Below are positions 32,890-42,521 of a DNA stretch of 64,000 nucleotides, in pieces. A program made the position numbers and the translations under genes. Under the pieces are notes generated by a model. It was not told the DNA's origin, searched no databases, and worked only from the letters and a program-made list of their open reading frames with translations. Origin of the DNA: Piscinibacter aquaticus (lineage in GTDB: Bacteria > Pseudomonadota > Gammaproteobacteria > Burkholderiales > Burkholderiaceae_C); NCBI GenBank assembly GCA_007994965.1, contig VOPW01000001.1:2542001-2606000 (forward strand). Direction: 5' to 3'. The stretch's first letter is position 1. Every line of letters starts with the position of its first letter.

Positions 32890-33870
32890 GCGCAGCGGCG
32901 GGCCGGCCCGTGGAGATCGTGCACCGCGCGCGGCAGGACGATCCGGCCCTGGCGGCCCGCGGCGCATCGCTCGGCAGCCTCGATCGTTCCGCCTTCGCCC
33001 AGCTGGTCGACGCCCTGGCGGCGCAGGTCAAGCTGTTGCCTGGCGAACGCGCCCTGTGCTTCGTCGACGACACACCGGCCCAGCGCCTGTTCACCGTTGT
33101 TGCCGCGCTCGCCGCGGGCGGCGAGGTCTTCGTGGCTCCCAGCGGCCTGCCCGCCGAACCTGCCCGGCTGGCAAGCACTCTGCAAGACCAGCGCATTGCC
33201 TGGATGCTGGCCAGCGGGACCGCACGGCGCAGCGCGATCGCCGGGCTCGGCGATCGTTCACTCGACATGGTGGCACTGGTGGACGTGACCGAACTCGGTG
33301 CCGACCTCGCTCGTCAGCTGCTCGACAAGGGTTGCACGCTGGTCTCGACGTACCGCCCGCACGCCCTGGAGCTTCCCGTCGCGGCCGCATTGGTACGCGA
33401 CGAGCGCGATTGCATGGTGATGGGCAAGCCTCTGATCGCCAATGCGCTTGACGTACTGGCGGACGATGGCCGTCGCGTGCCGATCACCGTGACCGCATCG
33501 CTGTGCCTGAACCTGAGCGGCATCGTGGCGGAGACCGGATCGCTGGCGCGTTGGCGCGCCGACGGCGTCCTTCAGTACCTCGGCGAGTCCGGCGCCGTGG
33601 CATACGTCGAGGGCCGGCGGGTCGATCTCGATCGCCTCGTGGAAGGTGTGCAGGCTCTGCCCGGCGTGGCCGCTGCCGCTGCGATCGTGCGCGACGACCC
33701 GGTGCTGAACCGATGCATCGTCATCGGCATCGAGCCGGCCGCCGGCGTCGCGAACGCCGATGCCCATTGGGAGGCGTCTGTCGCAGCGCTGCTCGAAGGA
33801 GTCTCGAGCTTCCGGGTTCACGTCGGACCGCTGTCGCGGCGGGCCGACGGCAGCGCCGATCCGGCCGCGC
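32590..33870 (+). other. Degenerate adenylation domain (relic), spanning two reading frames
   Basis: The order of A-domain landmarks is still visible: ASPQRTAIRFADTAVSCAEL (A1/A2 side) before 32889; a post-A3 segment LLPGERALCFVDDTPAQRLF; GKPLIANALDVLADDGRRVPITVTASLCL; TGSLARWRADGVLQYLG in place of TGDLARW; GESGAVAYVEGRRVDLDRL in place of the GRxDxQVKxRGxRIE loop. No SGSTG loop and no YGPTE motif remain. ATP binding and aminoacyl-adenylate formation should be lost. Confidence 0.72.
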
Positions 33871-34241
33871 TGCTGGTTCGGCGTCGAGGCGCGGCCTCGG
33901 ACGAGCAGTCGATCACACCGACCCAGAGGATCCTGATGGAGGTGTGGCAGGAGGTGCTGCGGGTGAAGGACGTCGGCCTGCATGACAACTTCTTCGAACT
34001 CGGTGGTACCTCGCTGGGTGCGATGCAGGTCTCGCAGCAGCTCGAGCAGCGTCTGGCGGGCCGCCGCGTCTCGCCGCGAAGATTCGTCTTCGAGACGCTC
34101 GGACAGCTGGCGGCCGCCTTCGACGAGCTCGAGCCGGCCATGGTCGCCCAGCCTGCCGTGACCGTGATCGAGAAGTCGCCGGTTGCCGCGAACTCGGGCG
34201 GGGTGCTGTCCAGGCTGCGGCGCACGGTCGCCGGCTCATGA
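32886..34241 (+). CDS. Terminal NRPS piece: degenerate adenylation remainder plus carrier domain
   Basis: An unbroken 451-residue frame that starts at a GTG overlapping the previous stop (GTGA, 32886-32889). It may be a separate translationally coupled subunit, or the same polypeptide continued after one more sequencing shift, because the split falls inside one adenylation domain. Residues 1-335 are the catalytically dead A-domain remainder. Residues about 345-415 form a carrier domain (TPTQRILMEVWQEVLRVKDV, then the attachment serine in FFELGGTSLGAM). A basic tail ends LRRTVAGS. The stop overlaps the next gene's ATG (ATGA at 34238). Confidence 0.72.
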   Translation: MSAAAGRPVEIVHRARQDDPALAARGASLGSLDRSAFAQLVDALAAQVKLLPGERALCFVDDTPAQRLFTVVAALAAGGEVFVAPSGLPAEPARLASTLQDQRIAWMLASGTARRSAIAGLGDRSLDMVALVDVTELGADLARQLLDKGCTLVSTYRPHALELPVAAALVRDERDCMVMGKPLIANALDVLADDGRRVPITVTASLCLNLSGIVAETGSLARWRADGVLQYLGESGAVAYVEGRRVDLDRLVEGVQALPGVAAAAAIVRDDPVLNRCIVIGIEPAAGVANADAHWEASVAALLEGVSSFRVHVGPLSRRADGSADPAALLVRRRGAASDEQSITPTQRILMEVWQEVLRVKDVGLHDNFFELGGTSLGAMQVSQQLEQRLAGRRVSPRRFVFETLGQLAAAFDELEPAMVAQPAVTVIEKSPVAANSGGVLSRLRRTVAGS

Positions 34242-35046
34242 CGGTAGCGGTAAGGCGGCTCGGACGCGCCGACCGCGAGATGGTCGGCGTCCTGACGCCG
34301 GCGGTCTCCGCGGCGCATCGCCGGGCTCGGTGCTGCTGTGCAGGCCTTTCGGCCAGGAAGCCATTCGCACCGCGCCGATGTATCGGGTGCTGGCCTCGCG
34401 TCTCGCGCGCGATGGCGTGACCAGTCTCGTGTTCGACTGGCATGGCACCGGCGACTCTCCCGGCGAAGAGGCACAGCAGTCGCTGACGGGCTGGACGACA
34501 GACCTCGAGGCCGCCGACAGCCTGCTGCGTGCCGAGTGCCCGGGCGTGCCGTCCTGGTTTGCCATGGGCCTGTCGAGCCACATGGCCTTGCGCGCCGCCG
34601 CTCGTGCGCCGCAGCCGCCGCGCAGGCTGATCCTCTGGGAGCCCGTCGTCGACGGGCCGACGTACATTCAGGCGCTGTTCGATGCGCATCGACAGGAGGT
34701 CGCGTTCGAGTACAACTACCCTTGGCCCCACTTGCTGCGCCGAGGCTCGGTCGAGGAGCCTCGAATGCCGGGATCCGTCCTTGGCATCGACGTCGGAGAC
34801 GCGCTGGCGGGCGACATTCAACGCATCGACGGACTGCCGTTGGCGCCGGCGATGAGACGAGGTGTCGAGATCGTCTGTTGCGCCGCCGCGGATGTGCTTG
34901 AACGCGTCGCCGGGCAGCCGGGCGCGTCGCTGGCGCAGATGGTTCGCATCGACAGCCGGATGAACTGGATGGTGAGTCAGGCCCAGGGTGGTTCTCTCGT
35001 GCCGCCGGAACTCCTGCCTACGGTCACGAAAGCGCTGGGCAGATAG
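34238..35046 (+). CDS. Alpha/beta hydrolase 1 of the NRPS cluster (frameshifted)
   Basis: A protein of about 269 residues related to the S33/serine-aminopeptidase-like hydrolases also found in exosortase-A loci. It has VLLCRPFGQEAIRTAPMYRVLASRL, FDWHGTGDSPGE (oxyanion side) and a nucleophile elbow read as AMGLSSHMA, that is G-x-S-x-H in place of G-x-S-x-G. One frame change near 34320 joins MTVAVRRLGRADREMVG to the core. With no thioesterase domain in the synthase, a role in product release or editing of stalled carriers is plausible but unproven. Coupled by ATGA to the NRPS end. Confidence 0.72.
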
Positions 35047-35054
35047 GCAGATCA

Positions 35055-35917
35055 ATGCACGAACAGACTGTTGCCATCGGTCCGGGCGGCCGGCTCGTCG
35101 CGACGATCACCCATCCGCGGGCCGGCCGAGCCGTCGCGGGCGCGCCGGTGGCGCTGCTGACGAATGCGGGCGTGATACCCCGCTGCGGGCCTCGGCGCAT
35201 CAACGTCAAGCTCGCGCGCAGCATCTTGCCGGGCTGGGTATCGCATCGGTGCGCTTCGACCTCTCGGGAATCGGTGACAGCCCGAGGCAGCCCGGCGAGC
35301 TCGCGCAGATGGAGCAGTGGGTCATCGACACGCGCACGGCGATGGACGGCGCCGAACAGCTTCTGGGCCGCTCCCGCTTCGCGCTGATCGGCCTGTGCTC
35401 CGGTGCGGAGGTGGCGTACCGCGCGGCGCTGGCGGACGAACGAATCGCCGGCGTGGTGCTGTGGGATCTCTTTGCCTATCCGACCCTTCGCTCGCGCCTG
35501 ATGGCGCTGGCCTACCGGGCCGGACGCATCACTCCTGCCAGCCTGGCGCGCAGGGTCCGCGCACTGCGCGGTTCGATCACAGGAGGATCCGCGAACGCGG
35601 ACGAGCGCAGCCTGCAGGAAATGGAGCCGCAGAAGGTCCCCCCGATCGAGGAGTTCGCGCAGGGTCTGCAGTCGCTGCTGGCGAGAAGGTGCGAGGTGAG
35701 CCTGATGTTCTGCGGCACACAGCCTGCGTGGTACACGTATCCAGGGCAGTTTCGGGACGCGTTCGCGCGCTTCGGCGAGGTGGCGCGGATCGATTGCCAG
35801 ATGCTGCACGACGTGGACCACATGCTGACACTACGACGCTCGCAGGAACTGTTCATCCAGGCGGTCGAGCAGTGGTTCCGTCGTTTGCCCCGGTCTGCCG
35901 GGGCTCGCGCCGCATGA
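35055..35917 (+). CDS. Alpha/beta hydrolase 2 of the NRPS cluster, Cys-elbow type (frameshifted)
   Basis: About 287 residues. It has ALLTNAGVIPRCGP at the start, RFDLSGIGDSPRQPG, a nucleophile elbow LIGLCSGAEVAYR in which Cys occupies the usual Ser place, and a late histidine in LHDVDHMLT. One shift near 35225. A Cys-based triad would suit acyl transfer as well as hydrolysis. Eight bases separate it from hydrolase 1, and the two probably form a pair, as in some exosortase-A and secondary-metabolite loci. The substrate is unknown. Confidence 0.72.
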
Positions 35918-35947
35918 CACGGCCGCATCCGGGCGGGGCATGACATC

Positions 35948-37069
35948 GTGACGCCGGCGCTGTCGATCTGGCTGGATATCAGTCGCGTGATCGCGGCGCT
36001 GGTCGTCTTCGTCGGCCACGCGCGCGGGCTCGCGGTTGCGCCAGCGGACATCGGCCCGGGTTGGCATCGGGCCGGCGAGGATGCCGTCGTGGCCTTCTTC
36101 GTCATCTCGGGCTATGTGATCGCCTGGTCGACCGCGCGCTCGGGTGCGGACTTTCGCGGCTATATGGAAGCCCGTGCATCGCGGATCTACTCGGCGGCCA
36201 TCCCGGCCCTGCTGTTTGCGCTGGCGATCGACCACATTGGCATGCAGCTGGATTCCAGTCGGTATCTGCCCAACTGGCAGTACGACTACATCGTTCCGAC
36301 GCTGCTGTTTCACTGGAGCTTTCTCGGCGGAACTGGTTCGGCCCCGCCGACCCGTACTCGGTGGCTTCCTACTGGTCACTTCCCTACGAGGTCTGGTACT
36401 ACGTCCTCTTCGGCTGTCTGACGCTGCTCGAAGGGCGGAGGCGCCGCTGGGCAGTGGCCGCGGTTCTTCTGTTCATGGGGCCTCGAATGTGGCTGCTGCT
36501 GCCTTGCTGGTGGCTCGGCGTGCTGCTGCTGGACTGGCTGCCGAGACTGCAGGTCACGCCCGGTCGCGCCCGGCTGCTGATCGCTGGCGCGGTGTGCGGC
36601 TACGTCGGATTCGTGGTCAGCGGCGCACGCGCGCAGGCTGACGCCCTCAGTCGAGACGCGTATGCTGGTTCAACGACTGGTCGCCCCTGCTCTTCCGGCC
36701 GGGCGGCTCTGTCCATCCGCTGTCCGACTACGTGACGGCAGCCCTCTTCGCCCTGTTCGTGATCGGCGTGGCAAACAGCGAGCTTCGATTCGGCGCGCGG
36801 AGCGAGGCCCTGGTGCGGTGGCTGGCCGGCTACACCTTCACGCTCTATCTCGTTCACTTCCCGATCCTGGTGTTCTGCACGGCACTCGGGCTGCACAGGG
36901 TCGACTGGCTCACCTTCTGCTGGGTGACAGCCGCCACCCTGGCGGCGACCGGCTGCTGGGTCAGGTGGGCGAGATGCGGCGCTCGCTCTACCTGCGGGCG
37001 ATCCGTCAGGTGCTGGATGCCACCCTGGCGCTGCGCGGGCGCCGCCGCAGTTCTGCCGGAAATCCATGA
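35948..37069 (+). CDS. Acyltransferase-3 family membrane protein (frameshifted)
   Basis: A polytopic inner-membrane acyltransferase of the OafA/NolL type, which moves acyl groups onto sugars or other acceptors. It starts MTPALSIWLDISRVIAALVVFVGHARG, the family histidine being in VGHARG. FFVISGYVIAW follows, and later segments include YTFTLYLVHFPILVF, a typical C-terminal family motif. Shifts near 36340, 36660 and 36965; about 373 residues. It lies between hydrolase 2 and the phosphopantetheinyl transferase and overlaps the latter by ATGA. Acylation of the peptide product is an inference from position. Confidence 0.8.
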
Positions 37070-37751
37070 GGGTGCGGCTTGATGCGCCGGTCGCCGGCCT
37101 GTCACTCTGGCTTGTCGAGCTGGACGGTGCGAAAGCGGACGAATCGGTACTCAGTCCGCAGGAGCGGCAGCGAATGGCGAGGTTTCACTTCGAGCGCGAT
37201 GCGCAGCGCTACGGGCGTGCCCGGTCCGAACTGCGCAGCCTGCTCGGACAGCATCTGGGGCTTCGGCCCGAATCGATCCGGTTTCGCGAAGGTGCGTACG
37301 GCAAGCCGCATCTGGACCTGGAGCATCACACCGTACCCTTCAGCGTCAGCCACAGCCAGGGTTGCGCGCTCGTGGCCATTGGCGAGCACCTGCCGGTGGG
37401 TGTCGACATCGAAGCGATCCGTGGCGATGATCCCGTGGCGCTCGAAGGGCTGGCCCGCAGCGTGATGACGGCTGATGAACTGGTCCGCTGGCTGCTGCTC
37501 GAGCACGATGCCCGGCGACGGGCCTTTATGGCTTGTGGTCGGCAAAGGAGGCTTGCCTCAAGTCGGTCGGTTGCGGCCTCCACAGCGAACCGCGCGGCCT
37601 GGAAGTGGGCTGGGCACCAGAGGCGCGCGACGTGATGGTCCCTGTAGACGGCACGCCCGCCATGGTCCGACTCTTCCCTCTTCCAGCCATCGAAGGCTGC
37701 GCGGCCGCAGTCGCCGTGACGCACGGCCACAGCGCGCACCTCTCGAGCTGA
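37066..37751 (+). CDS. 4'-phosphopantetheinyl transferase, Sfp-type (frameshifted)
   Basis: Converts apo carrier domains to the holo form using CoA. Sfp-family motifs are present: YGKPHLDL, PFSVSHSQGCALVAIG, the magnesium-binding GVDIEAIRG, and the signature LWSAKEACLKSVG after a frame change near 37530. About 228 residues. It is coupled by ATGA to the acyltransferase gene and closes the run of tightly packed cluster genes. It very likely serves the four carrier domains of the megasynthase next door. Confidence 0.88.
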
Positions 37752-38020
37752 GGAGGGTCTCGCAGACAAGCTCGCCTGAAGGCCGTGGGCCGCACACTCC
37801 CAGGAGTCTTCGGGAGTCGAAGTGAGCCCCGGCCCCGCCAGGAGATGCGTGGCGCGATGCCCCGTGTCGCAGTACGTCGGGCCGACGGCGAGTTGATCGA
37901 CGCCGGCGATGTCGGTACTCGTTCTGCCGCCTGCCCCCGTGGTTGCGGGGCAAGGCACACCGCGACGCGCTTCTGGCGCTAAGGTATGACCCTACGAACT
38001 CGGGGGCTTCAGGAGAACTT
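37752..38020 (+). other. Intergenic region before the oxygenase gene
   Basis: A 269-base break in an otherwise overlapping gene run, so the oxygenase probably has its own promoter. I see an inverted repeat ACTCCC (37796-37801) / GGGAGT (37812-37817) and a GCCCC...GGGGC pair near 37933-37950. Neither has a T tract, so no terminator is called. A strong AGGAGA (38011-38016) precedes the next ATG. No coding potential is convincing. Confidence 0.4.
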
Positions 38021-38908
38021 ATGGGATTCAAGTGCTTTGCAGAAGAAGGGATGCCGATCGACCAGTTCGACCGTCAGGCCTACAAGTTCAAGCACAAGCT
38101 GCTGGGTCACCCGGCCCTCAGCCTGGAGAATCTCGCGAATGTGATTCCTGCCTTGAACAGGCATCAGGTCATGTTCACCGACCGGATGCTGGAAACAGCT
38201 GCGGACTTCGAAGGCACCTTTCGTGAGCGGCCTCGAGATCGAAGCATCGAGGAGACCATCGAGCGAATCCGCACCTCGGATTCGTACATCATGGTCAAGT
38301 CACCCGAATATCATGACTCGTTCCGAGACCTGTATGCCGATCTGATCTCCGACGTCGAGCAGACGATGCGACTGCGAGGAATATCAGGCCACGCTCTCGA
38401 TGCGCAGCTCTATCTGTTCATCGCCTCACCGAACAGCATCACACCGTTCCACATCGATCGATACTCGACGTTCCTGATGCAGTTTCGCGGCAGCAAGCAG
38501 GTCACGGTGTTCCCGCCATGGGATGAGAAAGTCGTGTCGCGGCGCGATCGCGAAGCCTATGTGGCGTACACCAGCACTCGACTGAACTGGTCACCCTCGC
38601 TCGATGCCCTGGGCGAAACGTACCAGTTTTCCCCGGGAGATTCCCTTCACATCCCATTCGTCGCCGGACATCACGTTCGTAACGGGCCGGAGGACGTATC
38701 CATCTCCCTGTCCATCATCTTCAATACGCCGGAGACGCGAGTACAACTTGCGGCGATGCGCTGGAATCACTGGCTCAGCAAGACCTCGGGGATCAAGAGC
38801 ACGCCCGTTCCTGGCGGGCGGCTCCGCGACAGGACCAAGGCGACCGCGTGGCTCACCATGAGGAAGTGCGCTGAACTGAAGGCAAAGGTCATGTCCGCCA
38901 GAAGCTGA
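38021..38908 (+). CDS. JmjC/cupin-8-like Fe(II)/2-oxoglutarate oxygenase
   Basis: An intact 295-residue protein with a double-stranded beta-helix core. TPFHIDRYSTFLMQFRGSKQVTVFPP supplies the H-x-D metal pair and a lysine in the usual co-substrate region. GDSLHIPFVAGHHVRNG supplies the distal histidine. Such enzymes hydroxylate amino-acid side chains, free or carrier-bound, so a tailoring step on the peptide is likely; proline or the beta-amino residue are candidates. The start is fixed by AGGAGA 4 bases before ATG 38021. Its base composition is clearly lower in GC than the neighbours. It faces accD, ending 23 bases from its stop. Confidence 0.75.
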   Translation: MGFKCFAEEGMPIDQFDRQAYKFKHKLLGHPALSLENLANVIPALNRHQVMFTDRMLETAADFEGTFRERPRDRSIEETIERIRTSDSYIMVKSPEYHDSFRDLYADLISDVEQTMRLRGISGHALDAQLYLFIASPNSITPFHIDRYSTFLMQFRGSKQVTVFPPWDEKVVSRRDREAYVAYTSTRLNWSPSLDALGETYQFSPGDSLHIPFVAGHHVRNGPEDVSISLSIIFNTPETRVQLAAMRWNHWLSKTSGIKSTPVPGGRLRDRTKATAWLTMRKCAELKAKVMSARS

Positions 38909-38931
38909 CTCTCATTGCTCGGCGGCTTCCA

Positions 38932-39803
<872 letters not shown>

Positions 39804-39816
39804 GTGACGGGTCCTT

Positions 39817-40614
39817 TCAGGAATCGAGGGCGGCGCGGATGCCGCCGATGAAATCGGCCGCGGCGCCCGCCACACCTTGGCGGTCGCGCGTCTCCAGCAG
39901 TTGCACCAGGGCCGAGCCGATCACGACCGCATCGGAGACCGCGGCCACTGCGCGCGCGGTCTGCGCATCGCGGATGCCGAAGCCCACGCCGACCGGCAGC
40001 CTCACGTGCTGCTTGATGCGCGGCACCATCTCGGCCACGGCCGCGGTGTCGAGGTGGCCGGCGCCTGTGACGCCCTTGAGCGACACGTAGTAGACGTAGC
40101 CGCTGGCGATGCGGCCGACCTCGCGGATGCGCTGCTCGGTAGACGTCGGCGCGAGCAGGAAGATCATGTCCAGGCCGTGCGCGCGCAGCTTGCCGGCGAA
40201 GGCCTCGCACTCTTCCGGCGGGTAGTCGACGACCAGCACGCCATCGACACCGGCTGCAGCGGCGTCGGCGACGAAACGATCGACGCCGTAGCGCTCGATC
40301 GGGTTCGCATAGCCCATCAGCACCACCGGCGTCTTGGCGTCACGAGCGCGGAAGTCACGCACGATCTGCAGCACCTGCGGCATGCCGATGCCCTTGGCCA
40401 GCGCGCGCTCCGAGGCCTTCTGGATCACCGGGCCATCGGCCATCGGGTCGGAGAACGGCACACCGAGCTCGATCACGTCGGCACCGGCCTTGGCCATCGC
40501 CAGCATGATGTCGACGGTGCCGTCGGCATACGGGTCGCCGGCCGTGACGTAGGGAATGAGTGCCTTGCGGCCGCTGGCGCGCAGGGCCTCGAAGGTGGCG
40601 GCGATGCGGCTCAC
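39817..40614 (-). CDS. trpA: Tryptophan synthase alpha subunit
   Basis: Cleaves indole-3-glycerol phosphate to indole and glyceraldehyde 3-phosphate. This 265-residue TIM barrel has the catalytic Glu and Asp in [14 protein letters not shown] and the phosphate-binding [13 protein letters not shown]. The start is a GTG (MSRIAATF) at 40614 that overlaps the trpB stop as GTGA, so longer in-frame upstream codons belong to the trpB shadow. It is intact, and 13 bases separate it from accD. Confidence 0.96.
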   Translation of the reverse strand: MSRIAATFEALRASGRKALIPYVTAGDPYADGTVDIMLAMAKAGADVIELGVPFSDPMADGPVIQKASERALAKGIGMPQVLQIVRDFRARDAKTPVVLMGYANPIERYGVDRFVADAAAAGVDGVLVVDYPPEECEAFAGKLRAHGLDMIFLLAPTSTEQRIREVGRIASGYVYYVSLKGVTGAGHLDTAAVAEMVPRIKQHVRLPVGVGFGIRDAQTARAVAAVSDAVVIGSALVQLLETRDRQGVAGAAADFIGGIRAALDS

Positions 40615-41858
40615 AGGACACCGCCCTTCACGCTCTGGCCGCGGCACGACGGCCGGCAGAAGAACTCGGCGCCAGACAGATCGGCCACCGTGCCGATGTC
40701 CTTGTCGCCGCGGCCGGACAGATTCACGAGCAGGTGCTGGTCCTTGCGCATCGTCGGCGCGAGCTTCATCGCGTAGGCCACCGCGTGGCTGGATTCGAGC
40801 GCCGGGATGATGCCCTCGGTGCGGCACAGTCGATGGAACGCGGAGAGCGCCTCGTCGTCGGTGATGCCGACATATTCGGCACGGCCGATGTCCTTGAGGT
40901 ACGCATGCTCCGGGCCCACGCCGGGGTAGTCGAGGCCGGCCGAGATCGAATGCGTCTCGGTGATCTGGCCGTTGGCGTCCTGCAGCAGATAGGTCCGGTT
41001 GCCGTGCAACACGCCGGGCGTGCCGGCTGAGAGCGAAGCGGCGTGCTTGCCGCTGGCCAGCCCCTGCCCCGCCGCTTCCACGCCGATCAGGCGTGTGCCG
41101 TCGTGCGGGATGTACGGGTAGAAGATGCCCATCGCGTTGCTGCCACCGCCGACGCAAGCGATCACCGCATCAGGCTGGCGGCCGATCATCTCGGGCATCT
41201 GCACCAGGCACTCGTCGCCGATCACGCGCTGGAAGTCGCGCACCATCATCGGGTAGGGATGCGGACCGGCCACCGTGCCGATGATGTAGAAGGTGTTCTC
41301 GACGTTGGTCACCCAGTCGCGCAGCGCTTCGTTGAGCGCATCCTTCAGCGTCTTGCTGCCGGACTCGACCGGCACGACCTTCGCGCCGAGCAGGTGCATG
41401 CGGTAGACGTTGGGCGACTGGCGCTTCACGTCCTCGCTGCCCATGTAGACCACGCACTCCATGCCGTAGCGGGCACAGATGGTGGCCGTGGCCACGCCGT
41501 GCTGGCCGGCGCCGGTCTCGGCGATCACCCGCGGCTTGCCCATCCGCCGCGCGAGCATCGCCCGGCCGATGGTGTTGTTCACCTTGTGGGCGCCGGTGTG
41601 GTTCAGGTCCTCGCGCTTGAGGTAGATCTGCGCACCACCGAGTTCGCGGCTCAGGCGCTCGGCGTGGTAGACCGGGCTCGGCCGGCCGACGAAGTGCGCC
41701 AGTTCCGAGCGGAACTCGGCCATGAAGGCCGGGTCGGCGCGTGCCTCGTCGTAGGCGCGCTTGAGTTCATCGAGCGCATGGATCAGCGTCTCGGCGACGA
41801 AGGTGCCGCCATAGACGCCGAAGTGCCCGCGCTCGTCGGGCTGCTGGTAATTCAACAT
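40611..41858 (-). CDS. trpB: Tryptophan synthase beta subunit
   Basis: The PLP subunit that joins indole to serine. Intact at 415 residues. The PLP lysine is in [10 protein letters not shown], the catalytic glutamate region is [13 protein letters not shown], and the phosphate-binding loop is [10 protein letters not shown]. It overlaps trpA by four bases and follows trpF by 15 bases, the standard betaproteobacterial trpFBA order. Confidence 0.97.
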   Translation of the reverse strand: MLNYQQPDERGHFGVYGGTFVAETLIHALDELKRAYDEARADPAFMAEFRSELAHFVGRPSPVYHAERLSRELGGAQIYLKREDLNHTGAHKVNNTIGRAMLARRMGKPRVIAETGAGQHGVATATICARYGMECVVYMGSEDVKRQSPNVYRMHLLGAKVVPVESGSKTLKDALNEALRDWVTNVENTFYIIGTVAGPHPYPMMVRDFQRVIGDECLVQMPEMIGRQPDAVIACVGGGSNAMGIFYPYIPHDGTRLIGVEAAGQGLASGKHAASLSAGTPGVLHGNRTYLLQDANGQITETHSISAGLDYPGVGPEHAYLKDIGRAEYVGITDDEALSAFHRLCRTEGIIPALESSHAVAYAMKLAPTMRKDQHLLVNLSGRGDKDIGTVADLSGAEFFCRPSCRGQSVKGGVL

Positions 41859-41873
41859 GGTGCTGGAAAGTAT

Positions 41874-42521
41874 TCAGGTCTCGGAGTCGGCGATGCGGGC
41901 ATCGGCTTCGCGCACCGCCTCGCAGAACCGGCGCATCAGGTCGGCATCCTTGATGCCCTTCGCTGCTTCCACGCCGGAGCTCACGTCAACGGCCCAGGGC
42001 CGCACCTGAAGAATGCCTTCGATCACATTTCCGGCATGCAACCCACCAGACAAAACGACCGGACGGGGCACGTTGGCGGGAATGAGTGACCAATCGAAGA
42101 CCTTTCCGCCGCCGCCGTACCCCTCGACGTGGGCGTCGAGCAGGATGGCCTGGGCGCTGGAGAACTGCCGGGCAAAGTCTACCAAATCGAAGCCACGCGC
42201 CATCCGGCCCGCACGGAGGTAGGGTCGGCGGGCACGCTCGCAGTCGGCCGCGGTTTCGTCGCCGTGGAACTGCAGCAGCGCGGTCGGCAACGCGGCCGTC
42301 GCATCAGCCACCTCGGCATCGCTGGCGTTGACCAGCAGCGCCACCGGCATGACGAAGGGCGGCAGTCGCCGGGCGAGTTCCGCGGCCCGCGCGATGCTGA
42401 CGTGTCGCGCGCTCTTCGGGTAGAGCACGAAACCGATCGCGTCGGCGCCCGCCTCGACGGCGGCGTCGACATCGGCCTCGCGGGTGATGCCACAGATCTT
42501 GATGCGGGTGCGCTGGTTCAT
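41874..42521 (-). CDS. trpF: Phosphoribosylanthranilate isomerase
   Basis: A stand-alone TrpF of 215 residues, intact. The catalytic Cys is in KICGITR, and the Asp and phosphate-binding region is AVDVSSGVE. Its ATG overlaps the truA stop (ATGA at 42518-42521), so truA and trpF are translationally coupled. It catalyses the Amadori step before indole-glycerol-phosphate synthesis; the other trp genes are not in the window. Confidence 0.96.
   Translation of the reverse strand: MNQRTRIKICGITREADVDAAVEAGADAIGFVLYPKSARHVSIARAAELARRLPPFVMPVALLVNASDAEVADATAALPTALLQFHGDETAADCERARRPYLRAGRMARGFDLVDFARQFSSAQAILLDAHVEGYGGGGKVFDWSLIPANVPRPVVLSGGLHAGNVIEGILQVRPWAVDVSSGVEAAKGIKDADLMRRFCEAVREADARIADSET

Noticed and set aside
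21502..34241. Treating the NRPS/PKS gene as a decayed pseudogene because of its many frameshifts
   Set aside because: The same shift density is seen in essential genes nearby (acnB, purF, asd, truA), and all catalytic motifs except those of the last A domain are intact.
37796..37817. ACTCCC/GGGAGT inverted repeat as a terminator after the phosphopantetheinyl transferase
   Set aside because: The stem is only 6 bases and no T tract follows.
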